Shown here: positions 1-11,699 of the stretch, piece by piece
Layout: every line of letters starts with the position of its first letter
Position numbering within the stretch: the first letter of the stretch is position 1
Origin: Apium graveolens
Taxonomy: Eukaryota; Streptophyta; Magnoliopsida; Apiales; Apiaceae
NCBI RefSeq assembly: GCF_009905375.1
Contig: NC_133647.1
Location: 173,830,790-173,894,789 of the forward strand
Direction: 5' to 3'
DNA length: 64,000 nt
Program-made: the position numbers and the translations under genes
The notes under the pieces: generated by a model
What the model saw: the letters and a program-made list of their open reading frames with translations, nothing else
Databases searched by the model: none
What the model was told of the DNA's origin: nothing

Positions 1-2351
1 TTGGTTAGGTGCACAAGTAGAATAACAAAATCTGTCCAGCAGGGGACAGTTTTGTTGCAACTTAGAAATAGGGAGATTTGGCCATGTCATGGGTAGGCCC
101 TCATTAGGCCCAATTGGGCCTTAGTTAGAGGGTATGTCATAGAAATTTTTCCAACCATAGTTCATAGGATATGAGCTAGAACCATGTGTCACAAGTTAAT
201 TCAAGTCAGGGCATTTTCTGCCCAGAAAAACAGGGGAACCTTGGACTTTTAGCTTAGGCCCAAGAAGGCCCAAGCCATGCCTTTGAGCCACATCAATCTT
301 GTGAGATGCCCTTAGGTCAGGAGAGTCTTGTGTAAAAATTTTGAAGAAAAACTTGTAGTTTAAGAGTGTCTAATGCACTCAAGAAACCTTAGTTACCATT
401 CTGAAATTTGCACCAGTGAGCACTTTCACTTATCACATAGTTTTAGAACACTTAGAAGTGAGTATTAGGTCAACCACCATAGTTGTAAGATAGTATAAGG
501 TCAGTAGAGAAAAAGGCACAAGTGAGGGTCAATAGGTTTTGGATAATTTAGGAAAGGCACGTTGAGTTAGGAAGCCCAAATTTGAAGACTTTGTTTAGTT
601 AGCGACCAAGTGACTTAAGTGGTGAGTCGAGATCATCCAAGCCTAGTGTGGCATTATGGTGTATATGATGTTATTTGGTATTAATATACGATATGTGATT
701 ATGTGGCTACGTGTGTACATTTGAAAATATAATGGTGGATATGAATTAAGTGCGTATAGGCCTAAGTGCCATCCATGTTTAATTTCGGGTTGTAAATAGG
801 TTAAGATGGTAAGAATATATTATAATGAGGATTATTATTATTTATGTAGGATCTCGAGACGAGGGAAAACTTGCCATAAAAGTCGAGTGAAGCTCCAGTT
901 GTTGCTCCTACCAGTCAGACCAGACCAGTCTATCTCAAGGCAAGTGATTCAACTTGACCTTCGTATTTACTGTAAACAGTTCATATATATATCGATGCAA
1001 TTATCCTGAGTTATTTTGATATATTTAAATCAAGCGTATCTTTTGTTTATCTTTGAGTTACATAGAGATGCCATGAACCCTCGAGTACGTATTGCAAGTA
1101 GTTCAAAAGTCTTTCATGATAGTTTAATGCCATGATAAAATAGAGATTTGTTATAATACCTTATTGATCCTTTTGATTATCATGCTATTGATCCCTGAGA
1201 AATCTTGATATTGCACCCTGATGCTTTGATTCAACTCTTGAAATAACCTCGATAGAAACTTTATCTTGATACCTAAAAGCCAATCATTTCTTAAATTCAT
1301 TCATGATTGTTTGATAACCCTATCCTTACCCTAAAAGCTTGATACCCTGTTATATCTTGAGCTGATGATCACTTTCTTTATATTTTAACACCTCTATCCT
1401 ATTGGAACCAGTGATGCTTATCTTCTTGATGTTCTAATACCTATACCTTGTCTACAACCATTGCTTTAAGCCTAGTTTGGCATTACTCTTTCATATTATC
1501 CAATAGTCTTGCTCAATTTCCTTGTCAAAGTTCTTGTTTATGGAAACCTCTCAATTACCCTAATATAGTAAAGTCTAGTGGATCATGGCCCTGAGATTTA
1601 GTGTCATATTTCCAGTGTTTCAAGTTGATCTATAATCCCTTGATAAAAATGATTACAGTCGAAAGAGATTTTGTCATAAATCGGCATCAGTTTTTAAAAT
1701 GATTAAAATATGGATTTTTCAGTCCCAAAGGGGGATAAATGTTTTCTTTGAATGGTGGATCTGGACTGAGACGCGAGTCCTTTCCACACTTATATTAGGC
1801 TTAAAAGTTGCCTAGGGATTCCCAATAATGTTTTAGAACCCAGCGAGGTTCGGGATTACTTCGCGGCTGATCACCGGCTGTAATCCGTAGCGTCATAAAA
1901 TGATTTTGATTAAGAATGATTTTTAAAATTTGTTTTGATGCAAGCAAAATGATGCCAACTCACATAAGTTTTATCTCTCGTTATCATTGATTATGTCTTT
2001 CTATTGTCATTCCTAAAGGTATATCTCGATTTATGTTTTGCGTTGTACTATTAGCACTTGTTGAGCTTTTGGCTCACTTCTTGCTTTACCCTTATATTAC
2101 AGCTAGCAGCTATGGTTAGATTCAAGCAGACTGCCCGTAAGACCTGTGATGCTGATGCTTATGTTCGAGCTCAGGTAGAATAAGTAATAATAGTTGTGTG
2201 AGGACTCGGTATTTGTAATCAGATGTAATAGTTGGTAGTGTTGGGCTGTTCCAAACCCTAAACTGTAAGATCTTGGATTTTGGTTGTGTATTCTTCATTA
2301 AAAAGATGTAATAGCTATATTTATTTCGCTATTTAAGTTGGGGGTGTGACA
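1..2351 (+). repeat. Element A 5' LTR (3' part only)
   Basis: This stretch corresponds to 9349-11699 of the 3' LTR of A. It ends GTGTGACA directly before the PBS. It holds no gene apart from the short leader exon at 2112-2174; other small ORFs here are not conserved among copies. The TATA-like box seen in full LTR copies would lie just left of position 1. Confidence 0.95.
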
Positions 2352-2845
2352 GGTTTTGGTATCAGAGCTACGGTTTAGAGTCCCTGGACAGCCCAAATAG
2401 GTTATAGGATTTGTGTGTAGGTTATAGATATTATGCGAGAGAGTAGGTTAAGTAAATTATTATTAATACTCCTCTTATTGGTTGTCAGCAAAGGGCGCAT
2501 TCCTCGTCATCCTCTGGGTCGGACGACACTATTGCTTTCTCCGTGTATGCTGAGTTGAGGCGCGAGTTCGACATGCTTCAGGGCAAGTACGACCGACTGA
2601 TAGACCGACTGAAGAACGTGTATCCGGGCAGCCGAAACTACGAAGGGAAGCCCAAGGAGCAGATGATTGCGAGACTTGAGACCTTGGTTCAGTACGTCAA
2701 CACTAAGCTTGAGGAGATGCCAGCACACCGGGACCGTACCAGCCAGTATGTCATTCAGATGGTGGTGGATGAGCTCCAGAGCATTGTGAAGACGCTTCGA
2801 GAGGAAAAGATTACCAAGCCCCGTTCAGATGGAGTGGAGCCTTAG
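2112..2845 (+). CDS. Predicted spliced accessory ORF of element A with histone H3-like start
   Basis: Two exons are predicted. Exon 1 (2112-2174, 21 codons) lies in the LTR, starts MVRFKQTARKT and ends at CAG|GTAGAA. Exon 2 (2489-2845, 118 codons plus stop) follows a pyrimidine-rich GTTGTCAG acceptor. Both junctions are phase 0, so the product is 139 aa. The first ten residues after Met match the histone H3 tail at 7 of 10 positions, including K4, R8 and K9 of H3 numbering, with Thr in place of Ser10. Exon 2 opens with a Ser-rich and Asp-containing linker, then heptad-like helical stretches, and ends with TAG 312 bp before the gag ATG. Without splicing, the exon 1 frame stops at 2181 and exon 2 has no ATG at its start (the open frame there begins at GTG, 2543). 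The matching ORF of B differs at six of the last 100 residues. Function is unknown; splicing is inferred. Confidence 0.55.
2175..2488 (+). other. Predicted intron crossing the LTR end and PBS of element A
   Basis: The donor is CAG|GTAGAATAAGT and the acceptor TTGGTTGTCAG|CAAAGG after a T-rich tract. The length is 314 nt; the equivalent in B is 315 nt. Removal would keep the reading frame and delete the primer binding site, giving an RNA unable to prime minus-strand synthesis. This is a prediction from sequence. Confidence 0.5.
2357..2368 (+). other. Primer binding site, element A
   Basis: TGGTATCAGAGC, five bases after the end of the 5' LTR, is complementary to the 3' end of initiator tRNA-Met, as in most plant Ty3/gypsy and Ty1/copia elements. 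Confidence 0.95.
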
Positions 2846-3157
2846 TTCTTTCCATTTACCTTTCATGTTGTTGTACTATCAGACTCTATGGAATCCCCAG
2901 TTATTTCCGTCTTTCCTTTAAATAAGCCTGTTATTCCTAAAATCAGACTATGTCCCAATCCTATGTACTATGACCTTTAAAAATTTCAATAATTATGTGC
3001 TATTGTTCCATTTGCTCTCAACTGTTATTTTATGTTTTTATCATCATATCTGCTTAATTTGGAAACTTGACCCCATATGTAAATGAGAATACCATGCGAT
3101 ACCCTCGAATCATTTTATCATTCATATTTGTTATGACACAACTCTTATTTCAGGACC
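2846..3157 (+). other. Non-coding spacer between accessory ORF and gag, element A
   Basis: A T-rich stretch without a supported ORF; its counterpart in B is 42598-42898. It would act as the leader of gag-pol. I see no other structure. Confidence 0.6.
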
Positions 3158-6100
3158 ATGCCTCCCAAAAAGAAGAACCCAACAACCACCTTCACCACAG
3201 ACCCAAATATTCTTCGACTACTGGAAACCTTGCAACAGCAAACCAATGCTATAGCTCAACAACAACTAACCCTTCAACAACGAATTGAAAACCAAGATAA
3301 CCGTGAGCCACACCAACCACCTGAACCACCAGTACCACCTAGACAAATTGTCACTTTCAAAGCTTTTCAGAATGTGAATCCACCTGTATTTCATGATACC
3401 ACTGATCCAGTGATAGCAAACACCTGGATCAAGGAGATGGAAAGGGCTTTTGAGTTGGTACAGTTAGGAGACGATCAGAAGACGCCGTATGCCACTTACT
3501 TCTTGAAGGGAGAAGTCATCTATTGGTGGGAATCAGTAAAAGCTATGGAAGTCACTCAGCAGGTTTCTTGGGAGAGATTTAAAAAGTTATTTCTGGACAA
3601 GTATTACCCTAAGTACATGCAGAATCAGATGGAGCTAAAATTTCTTGAGTTGAAGCAAGGGAACATGACTGTATTGGAGTATGAGAAGAAGTTCACTGAG
3701 TTGTCAAGGTTTGTGACAAAGTATACCAGCACTGAGGAGGAAAAAGCAAAGAAATTTCAGCAAGGATTGGAGCCTTGGATCAGAGATAGGGTGGCTATGT
3801 TTGAGCTTGAAACTTATGCGGGAGTAGTACAGAAAGCTGCTCTGATTGAGAATAATGGGATGCAGTCAAGGAAAGAGAGGGATAACAAGAAGAGGAAGGT
3901 TCCATTTTATGGAGAAAAATCTGAAGCTGGAAGTTCGCAAGATCGGAATGTAAAGAGGATTGGTTTCCAGAAGGGCGGAAATTTTCAAAGGAAGGGAAAT
4001 TTGGGCAAAAGGCAAGAATCAAAAGGGAACAATCAGGCAAGCCAAGGGCAAGTTGGAGAAAACAGGTTCCAGAGGCCAGAATGCAAGCACTGTGGAAGAA
4101 GGCACCCCGGAGTATGCAATAAGCTGAGTATGACCTGTTATAGGTGCAATCAGAAGGGACATTTGGCAAACGAGTGCAAGATGCCGAAGCCAGGAGTTAC
4201 GTGTTACAAGTGTGGGAAGACTGGACACATGGCTAGGGAGTGTAAGGCAACAGGACCAGTCAGAGCTCTGATGAACGTGGCAAGTATCAGTGCAAGCGTG
4301 CCAGCTGAGGTACTGGCATTACCTCCACCACCCGCACCAACCCCGCAAGCAACAGCAAGGACATTTGATCTAAAGATGAAAGATGCTGTTCAGAATTCTG
4401 AGGTGATAGCAGGTACACTTTTACTCAATAATGTCAAAGCTAAAGTATTGATTGATTCGGGAGCAACAAGATCTTTCATATCAGAATCTTTTGTTGATAA
4501 GCTCCAATGTGATAAAACGGTTATGAGTGAGGTAGTAAATGTGGTAATTGCGAACCAAGAGAAGATTCCTGTGAATCAATTTTGTCCAAAATGTGAGATT
4601 GATATTTCGGGATATAAGTTCTCAGCCGACTTGATACTCTTCAAGCTGGGAGAGTTTGATATAATTTTAGGAATGGATTGGTTAGGAGAGAATAGCGCTC
4701 AGATAAATTGTAAGACCAAGAGAGTGTATTTAAAGATGAAGAGTGGAGAGAAGGTAGTATTTAAGGGGCAGAGGCAAGCGCAACTATTTCTTACAATTAT
4801 TCAGGCTAAGAAGTTACTTAGAAAAGGTTGTGAGTCGTTCCTAGCATATGTAGTGGATTCAGAGAGAGGCAGCCCCAGCATGGAAGATATTCCTGTAGTT
4901 AATGAGTTCCCCGATGTGTTTCCCGACGAACTACCAGGCTTACCACCAGATCGACAAATTGAGTTCGAGATCAACCTTGCTCCAGGCACGGAACCAGTTT
5001 CAAAGGCTCCGTAAAGGATGGCACCAGCAGAAATGAAAGAGTTGGCGAGCCAGCTACAAGAATTATTGGATAAGGGAGTGATACGACCAAGTACGTCGCC
5101 ATGGGGAGCACCTGTTCTCTTTGTGAAGAAGAAAGATGGGAGTATGCGTCTATGCATAGATTACCGGGAGTTGAATAAAGTAACGATCAAGAACCGCTAC
5201 CCGCTACCAAGGATAGATGACCTTTTTGATCAATTAAAGGGAGCAAAATGCTTTTCGAAGATTGATTTGAGATCGGGATACCATCAATTAAAGATCAAGG
5301 AAGAAGATATTCCCAAGACCGCATTTAGGACCAGATATGGGCATTATGAATTCCTAGTAATGCCGTTTGGATTGACCAACGCTCCGGCCGCATTTATGGA
5401 TCTGATGAATCGAGTATTTAAGAAGTATTTGGATAAATTTGTCGTGGTATTTATTGATGACATCCTTATTTATTCTAAGTCGGAAGAAGAACATATGCAG
5501 CACCTCTGGATAGCATTGGAGATACTCCGACAAGAGAAGTTGTATGCCAAGTTTACCAAATGTGAGTTTTGGTTAAAGGAAGTTCAATTTTTGGGGCATG
5601 TTATTGGAAATGAGGGAGTTAAAGTGGATCCGGCGAAGATTGAGGCAGTTATGAGTTGGGAGAGGCCAAAGACTCCTACGGAAGTGCGAAGTTTTCTAGG
5701 ATTGGCCGGATACTATAGAAGATTCGTCAAGGATTTCTCGAAGATCGCCACGCCATTGACCAAGTTAACCAGAAAGAATCAAAAGTTTGAATGGAGTGCA
5801 GAATGTGAAAATAGCTTTCAAGAGTTAAAACAGAAGTTGGTAACAGCTCCGGTGTTGGTACTTCCAGATGATCAAGGGAATTTTGTAATATTCAGCGACG
5901 CTTCACATAAGGGTTTGGGTTGTGTGTTGATGCAACACAGTAAGGTAATAGCATATGCGTCAAGACAGTTGAAGCCGCATGAGTTAAAGTATCCGACGCA
6001 TGACTTGGAACTAGCCGCCATAGTGTTCGCACTCAAGATTTGGAGACACTATCTCTATGGAGAGAAGTGTGAAATCTACACGGATCACAAGAGTTTAAAG

Positions 6101-7771
6101 TACATTTTTACTCAGAAAGAGCTCAATATGAGGCAGAGGAGATGGCTGGAATTGATCAAGGACTATGACTGTTCGATAAATTACCATCCTGGAAAGGCGA
6201 ACGTAGTGGCCGATGCGCTGAGTCGGAAGGAGAGATTGAATATGATGATAACATCAAAAGAGTTATCTGAAGAAATCGGAAAATTTGAATTGGAACTTTG
6301 TGCTTATGGGAAAGTCAAAGAAGTTTGTCGTGCAATGACCTTTCAGCCAACACTAATGGAAAAGATAAAGAAGTGTCAAGAGGAAGTAATGGAAAAAGAG
6401 AAAAATCAGTTATCTGGAGAAGAGATTAATACTAAAAGGGATGAGCAAGGAATACTAAGGTTTTCATCCAGAATATGAATTCCTCATGTACCTGAATTAA
6501 AGAATAAGATCCTCCATGAAGCCCACCATTCGAAATTTTCAATCCACCCGGGAAGCACCAAGATGTATCAAGACTTAAAGAAGAACTTTTGGTGGCCAAA
6601 TATGAAGCGAGACGTGGCAGAATGGGTTGCGAAGTTCTATACTTGTCAGAAAGTAAAGGCAGAACATCAACGACCAAGCGGATTAATTCAGCCCCTGAAG
6701 ATTCCAGAATGGAAATGGGAAAATATCGCTATGGACTTTATAGTAGGACTACCGCGAACAAAATCCGGACATGACGCAATATGGGTTATAATTGATCGTC
6801 TTACGAAGTCGGCGCATTTCCTTCCAATAAATGAGAAGTCGTCACTGGACAAGTTGGTTCATCTGTATGTACACGAAATCGTATTAAGGCATGGAGTACC
6901 CGTATCAATAGTTTCAGACAGAGATCCCCGATTTAACTCGAGATTCTGGAAGCAATTCCAGGAATGTCTTGGCACGAAGTTGAATATGAGCACGGCGTAT
7001 CACCCGCAGACTGATGGTCAGAGCGAAAGGATGATTCAAACAATCGAAGACATGTTGCGCAGTTGTGCAATCGATTTTGCAGGAAGTTGGGACGACCACC
7101 TGCCATTGATTGAATTCTCATATAACAACAGCTATCATTCCAGTATCGGCATGCCACCATATGAAGCTTTGTACGGGCGAAAATGTAGATCACCAACAAG
7201 TTGGGATGAAGTAGGAGAAGGAAGAATTCTCGGCTCAGAATTGGTACAACAGTTGCATGACTCAGTCAAGTTAATTCAGAAAAGGTTGCTTGCTGCTCAA
7301 GATAGATAGAGGAAGTATGCGGATCCAGCGCGTAAGGATGTTCAATTCTAAATTGGCGAAGCTGTGTTGCTAAAGGTGTCACCTAGGAAAGGGTTGATGA
7401 GATATGGCAAGAAAGGAAAGTTAGCACCTAGATACATAGGTCCTTTTGAGATTTTGAGTCAAGTAGAAAAGGTGGCCTGCGAGTTGGCCTTACCACCTCA
7501 GTATCGGCATGTGCATAACGTGTTCCATGTGTCGTTACTTAAGAAATATAATCCTGACACTAGCCATGTGATAGAATATGAACCCGTAGAAATTCAGGCA
7601 GACCTGTCATTTGTGGAGCAACCGGTTAAAATACTCGACTGGCAAGTAAAGAGTCTTAGAAATAAGTCAGTAAAGTTAGTAAAAGTACTTTGGAAGAACC
7701 CTAAGGTCGAAGAGTCGACTTGGGAGTTAGAGTCTGATATGCGTTCCCGGTATCCTCATCTGTTCTCTTAG
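3158..7771 (+). pseudogene. gag-pol: gag-pol of element A, broken by four stop codons
   Basis: The 4,614-nt frame is exactly as long as the intact ORF of B, with no indels. Stops replace sense codons of B at 5012 (Tyr to TAA), 6476 (Trp to TGA), 7307 (Gln to TAG) and 7349 (Gln to TAA). Domains by codon: gag core 65-230; zinc knuckles near 326 ([14 protein letters not shown]) and 348 ([14 protein letters not shown]); protease [10 protein letters not shown] near 431; RT with FIDD near 765; RNase H FSDASHKG near 911; integrase zinc finger near 1120-1165; D-D-E at about 1192, 1253 and 1289; GPF/Y module near 1427; chromodomain about 1491-1537. The first Cys of the integrase CX2C is Phe here (near 6632), where B has Cys. 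The product would act in virus-like particles and in integration. The first stop is not a programmed readthrough site, since B has Tyr there. Confidence 0.95.
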
Positions 7772-7792
7772 ATTCTGGGGACAGAATCCCTT

Positions 7793-7805
7793 AAGGGGGA
7801 GAGGA
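7793..7805 (+). other. Polypurine tract, element A
   Basis: AAGGGGGAGAGGA lies directly before the 3' LTR and is the expected primer for plus-strand DNA synthesis. Confidence 0.9.
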
Positions 7806-10800
7806 TGTTACGACCGGCATTTTATGTAATATTATTTGTGAATTTGGTATAATATTAAGTCAAATGAAAATATATTCAATGATTGTATGTTTGTGTGAGT
7901 GAAAATTTCTGCATTATAAATTTGCTTTGGGTAGTATATGATTTTTCAAAGCAAGAGTTTATTTAATTTCTTTATTTTTGATTTATAAGGAATATTCTAA
8001 GCTTTGGAAAAATCTTCTTTTAAAAGGCATTTTGATCACAAATTTTGAAAATGATTTTATAAAGTCTCTAAAAATACAAGTTATTTTATGGTATAAATTT
8101 TATAATTTTTGAACTTGTATTTTATTTTATAAAAATAAATCTTTACAAATTTTATTTGTTATAATTATCAAATTACATGAATAACCTTGCATGCAAACTC
8201 TCTTTCTATTCTCTCAAAGGGCAAATAAGACTTTTTCAACCCCACTAACTCATTTGATTATTACCAAATTACTACCTTAGCCTTGCATGCAAAATGGCCT
8301 AACTTTAGCCAAGGGACATTTTTGTAAGTTCTCACATCCACTCATTACTTGTCAACCAAATAGCATAAAACAAACAAATCAAAGTGGAGAGAAGTCATTC
8401 ATCATTTCACACTCCAACACACCACAAAAATTTCTCTCTTCCCCTCCCTCCCTTTTGCTCTCGGCCGAACCCCATTTCCCCCACTCCCTTCCATTTTTCA
8501 TTCCATTTCTCATCTTCCCTAGTGTAATTCTTTCACCTACATTTATTTTATATACTTCCCAAGAGTTTTGTGATTTGGAAGATGAAGTTTCATGGTTGCA
8601 TGTGTAGTTTTGTGTGATCTCCAAAGAGAAACTCTTGATTCTTGTGAATTCAAGAGCTCTCTATGAGATATATTATGTATATATGCTAACTAAGTGTTTT
8701 ATGGAGATATCATGCTTTAAAATCCTTTGCATGCTACTAAAATCTCATTATAAATTTATGTTTAGCCATGCATGCTAGTTTTAAGATATTAAAATGATGA
8801 TCAACCATGTTTTGCATGCTATTCTTTTCGAAATCATATTGTTATCTATAAAATTCGAAATAGATGTGCTTAAATAGATTGTTTCCATGATGAATTTCTT
8901 ATTAATACTTAAAAGGAGTTATATTTCATAATTATTAAGGATAAGTATTAGGTGCAAGTCAATTTTGCAAGCATTTACAACTTTATGCCTAGCCGAAATC
9001 TTGTTATGTGCTTTCCATGAGTTGTATGTTATATATTTAGTTGCATGTTGTTGTTTTTAGGCATGGATGATCTCACCCAATGTTATTTTGAGAATAAAGG
9101 AGTTAGTTCAGTAGATTACCATGTATAAGTCTTGGTTTAAGTATTGAGTTTTTGTTAGTTGAGTTGTCAAGTCAAAACCTTGGAAAAATGAGAGTTATAG
9201 TTTCTGCAGAAAAATAAGTTTAATACCCTGAGGTTTAGAGTGAGTTTTGACCATGTCATTGATGTGCACTTTGAGGCCCAAGCTACCAGAAGTTAGTATG
9301 GGGAGTATATAATAGGTTTTAGGAGTTGGTTGGAGGTTTGCATGTCATTTGGTTAGGTGCACAAGTAGAATAACAAAATCTGTCCAGCAGGGGACAGTTT
9401 TGTTGCAACTTAGAAATAGGGAGATTTGGCCATGTCATGGGTAGGCCCTCATTAGGCCCAATTGGGCCTTAGTTAGAGGGTATGTCAGAGAAGTTTTTCC
9501 AACCATAGTTCATAGGATATGAGCTAGAACCATGTGTCACAAGTTAATTCAAGTCAGGGCATTTTCTGCCCAGAAAAACAGGGGAACCTTGGACTTTTAG
9601 CTTAGGCCCAAGAAGGCCCAAGCCAGGCCTTTGAGCCACATCAAGCTTGTGAGATGCCCTTAGGTCAGGAGAGTCTTGTGTAAAAATTTTGAAGAAAAAC
9701 TTGTAGTTTAAGAGTGTCTAATGCACTCAAGAAACCTTAGTTACCATTCTGAAATTTGCACCAGTGAGCACTTTCACTTATCACATAGTTTTAGAACACT
9801 TAGAAGTGAGTATTAGGTCAACCACCATAGTTGTAAGATAGTATAAGGTCAGTAGAGAAAAAGGCACAAGTGAGGGTCAATAGGTTTTTGATAATTTAGG
9901 AAAGGCACATTGAGTTAGGAAGCCCAAATTTGAAGACTTTGTTTAGTTAGCGACCAAGTGACTTAAGTGGTGAGTCGAGATCATCCAAGCCTAGTGTGGC
10001 ATTATGGTGTATATGATGTTATTTGGTATTAATATACGATATGTGATTATGTGGCTATGTGTGTACATTTGAAAATATAATGGTGGATATGAATTAAGTG
10101 CGTATAGGCCTAAGTGCCATCCATGTTTAATTTCGGGTTGTAAATAGGTTAAGATGGTAAGAATATATTATAATGAGGATTATTATTATTTATGTAGGAT
10201 CTCGAGACGAGGGAAAACTTGCCATAAAAGTCGAGTGAAGCTCTAGTTGTTGCTCCTACCAGTCAGACCAGACTAGTCTCTCTCAAGGCAAGTGATTCAA
10301 CTTGACCTTCGTATTTACTGTAAACAGTTCATATATATATCGATGCAATTATCCTGAGTCATTTTGATATATTTAAATCAAGCGTATCTTTTGTTTATCT
10401 TTGAGTTACATAGAGATGCCATGAACCCTCGAGTACGTATTGCAAGTAGTTCAAAAGTCTTTCATGATAGTTTAATGCCATGATAAAATAGAGATTTGTT
10501 ATAATACCTTATTGATCCTTTTGATTATCATGCTATTGATCCCTGAGAAATCTTGATATTGCACCCTGATGCTTTGATTCAACTCTTGAAATAACCTCGA
10601 TAGAAACTTTATCTTGATACCTAAAAGCCAATCATTTCTTAAATTCATTCATGATTGTTTGATAACCCTATCCTTACCCTAAAAGCTTGATACCCTATTA
10701 TATCTTGAGCTGATGATCACTTTCTTTATATTTTAACACCTCTATCCTATTGGAACCAGTGATGCTTATCTTCTTGATGTTCTAATACCTATACCTTGTC

Positions 10801-11699
10801 TACAACCATTGCTTTAAGCCTAGTTTGGCATTACTCTTTCATATTATCCAATAGCCTTGCTCAATTTCCTTGTCAAAGTTCTTGTTTATGGAAACCTCTC
10901 AATTACCCTAATATAGTAAAGTCTAGTGGATCATGGCCCTGAGATTTAGTGTCATATTTCCAGTGTTTCAAGTTGATCTATAATCCCTTGATAAAAATGA
11001 TTACAGTCGAAAGAGATTTTGTCATAAATCGGCATCAGTTTTTAAAATGATTAAAATGTGGATTTTTCAGTCCCAAAGGGGGATAAATGTTTTCTTTGAA
11101 TGGTGGATCTGGACTGAGACGCGAGTCCTTTCCACACTTATATTAGGCTTAAAAGTTGCCTAGGGATTCCCAATAATGTTTTAGAACCCAGCGAGGTTCG
11201 GGATTACTTCGCGGCTGATCACCGGCTGTAATCCGTAGCGTCATAAAATGATTTTGATTAAGAATGATTTTTAAAATTTGTTTTGATGCAAGCAAAATGA
11301 TGCCAACTCACATAAGTTTTATCTCTCGTTATCATTGATTATGTCTTTCCATTGTCATTCCTAAAGGTATATCTCGATTTATGTTTTGCGTTGTACTATT
11401 AGCACTTGTTGAGCTTTTGGCTCACTTCTTGCTTTACCCTTATATTACAGCTAGCAGCTATGGTTAGATTCAAGCAGACTGCTCGTAAGACCTGTGATGC
11501 TGATGCTTATGTTCGAGCTCAGGTAGAATAAGTAATAATAGTTGTGTGAGGACTCGGTATTTGTAATCAGATGTAATAGTTGGTAGTGTTGGGCTGTTCC
11601 AAACCCTAAACTGTAAGATCTTGGATTTTGGTTGTGTATTCTTCATTAATAAGATGTAATAGCTATATTTATTTCGCTATTTAAGTTGGGGGTGTGACA
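7806..11699 (+). repeat. Element A 3' LTR (3,894 bp)
   Basis: It starts TGTTACGACC and ends GTGTGACA. It holds a pyrimidine-rich stretch around 8400-8520, a TATA-like box at 9306, and the leader exon copy 11460-11522, whose only difference from the 5' copy is a silent GCC to GCT. The small ORF at 8287-8607 comes from the pyrimidine-rich stretch and has no recognisable product. No gene otherwise. Confidence 0.97.
9306..9316 (+). promoter_or_regulatory. TATA-like box in element A LTR
   Basis: TATATAATAGG; the same position reads TATATAAAAGG in D and TATATAATAGG in both LTRs of B. Conservation in this place suggests the retrotransposon promoter, with transcription starting about 30 bp downstream. 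If so, R plus U5 is about 2.3 kb, long enough to need further leader splicing. Not proven. Confidence 0.4.

Larger units (their letters stand above)
1..11699 (+). mobile_element. Element A: Tekay-type Ty3/gypsy chromovirus, left end outside window
   Basis: Order on the plus strand is partial 5' LTR (1-2351), tRNA-Met-type PBS, accessory ORF, gag-pol, polypurine tract and full 3' LTR (7806-11699). The last 2,351 bp of the 3' LTR align to the 5' LTR without indels; by eye I count about 17 mismatches (about 0.7%), so insertion was recent. The element sits inside the 3' LTR of F: sequence resuming at 11700 matches 51181 onward in the other LTR of F, where there is no insertion. The right TSD is expected at 11700-11704 (AAACC); its partner lies left of the window. 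The coding region has four nonsense codons, so A cannot make its own complete polyprotein. Confidence 0.95.

Noticed and set aside
2112..2174. A host histone H3 gene or captured H3 fragment
   Set aside because: Similarity stops after about ten residues. The segment is part of a repeated LTR, and no H3 core or histone promoter follows. Convergence or an old short capture remain possible.
2357..2368. tRNA genes at the TGGTATCAGAGC sites
   Set aside because: These are 12-base primer binding sites; no cloverleaf or tRNA promoter boxes surround them.
5012..5014. Programmed stop or readthrough between Gag-protease and RT in A
   Set aside because: B has a Tyr codon at the same place and one continuous ORF, so this is a mutation.
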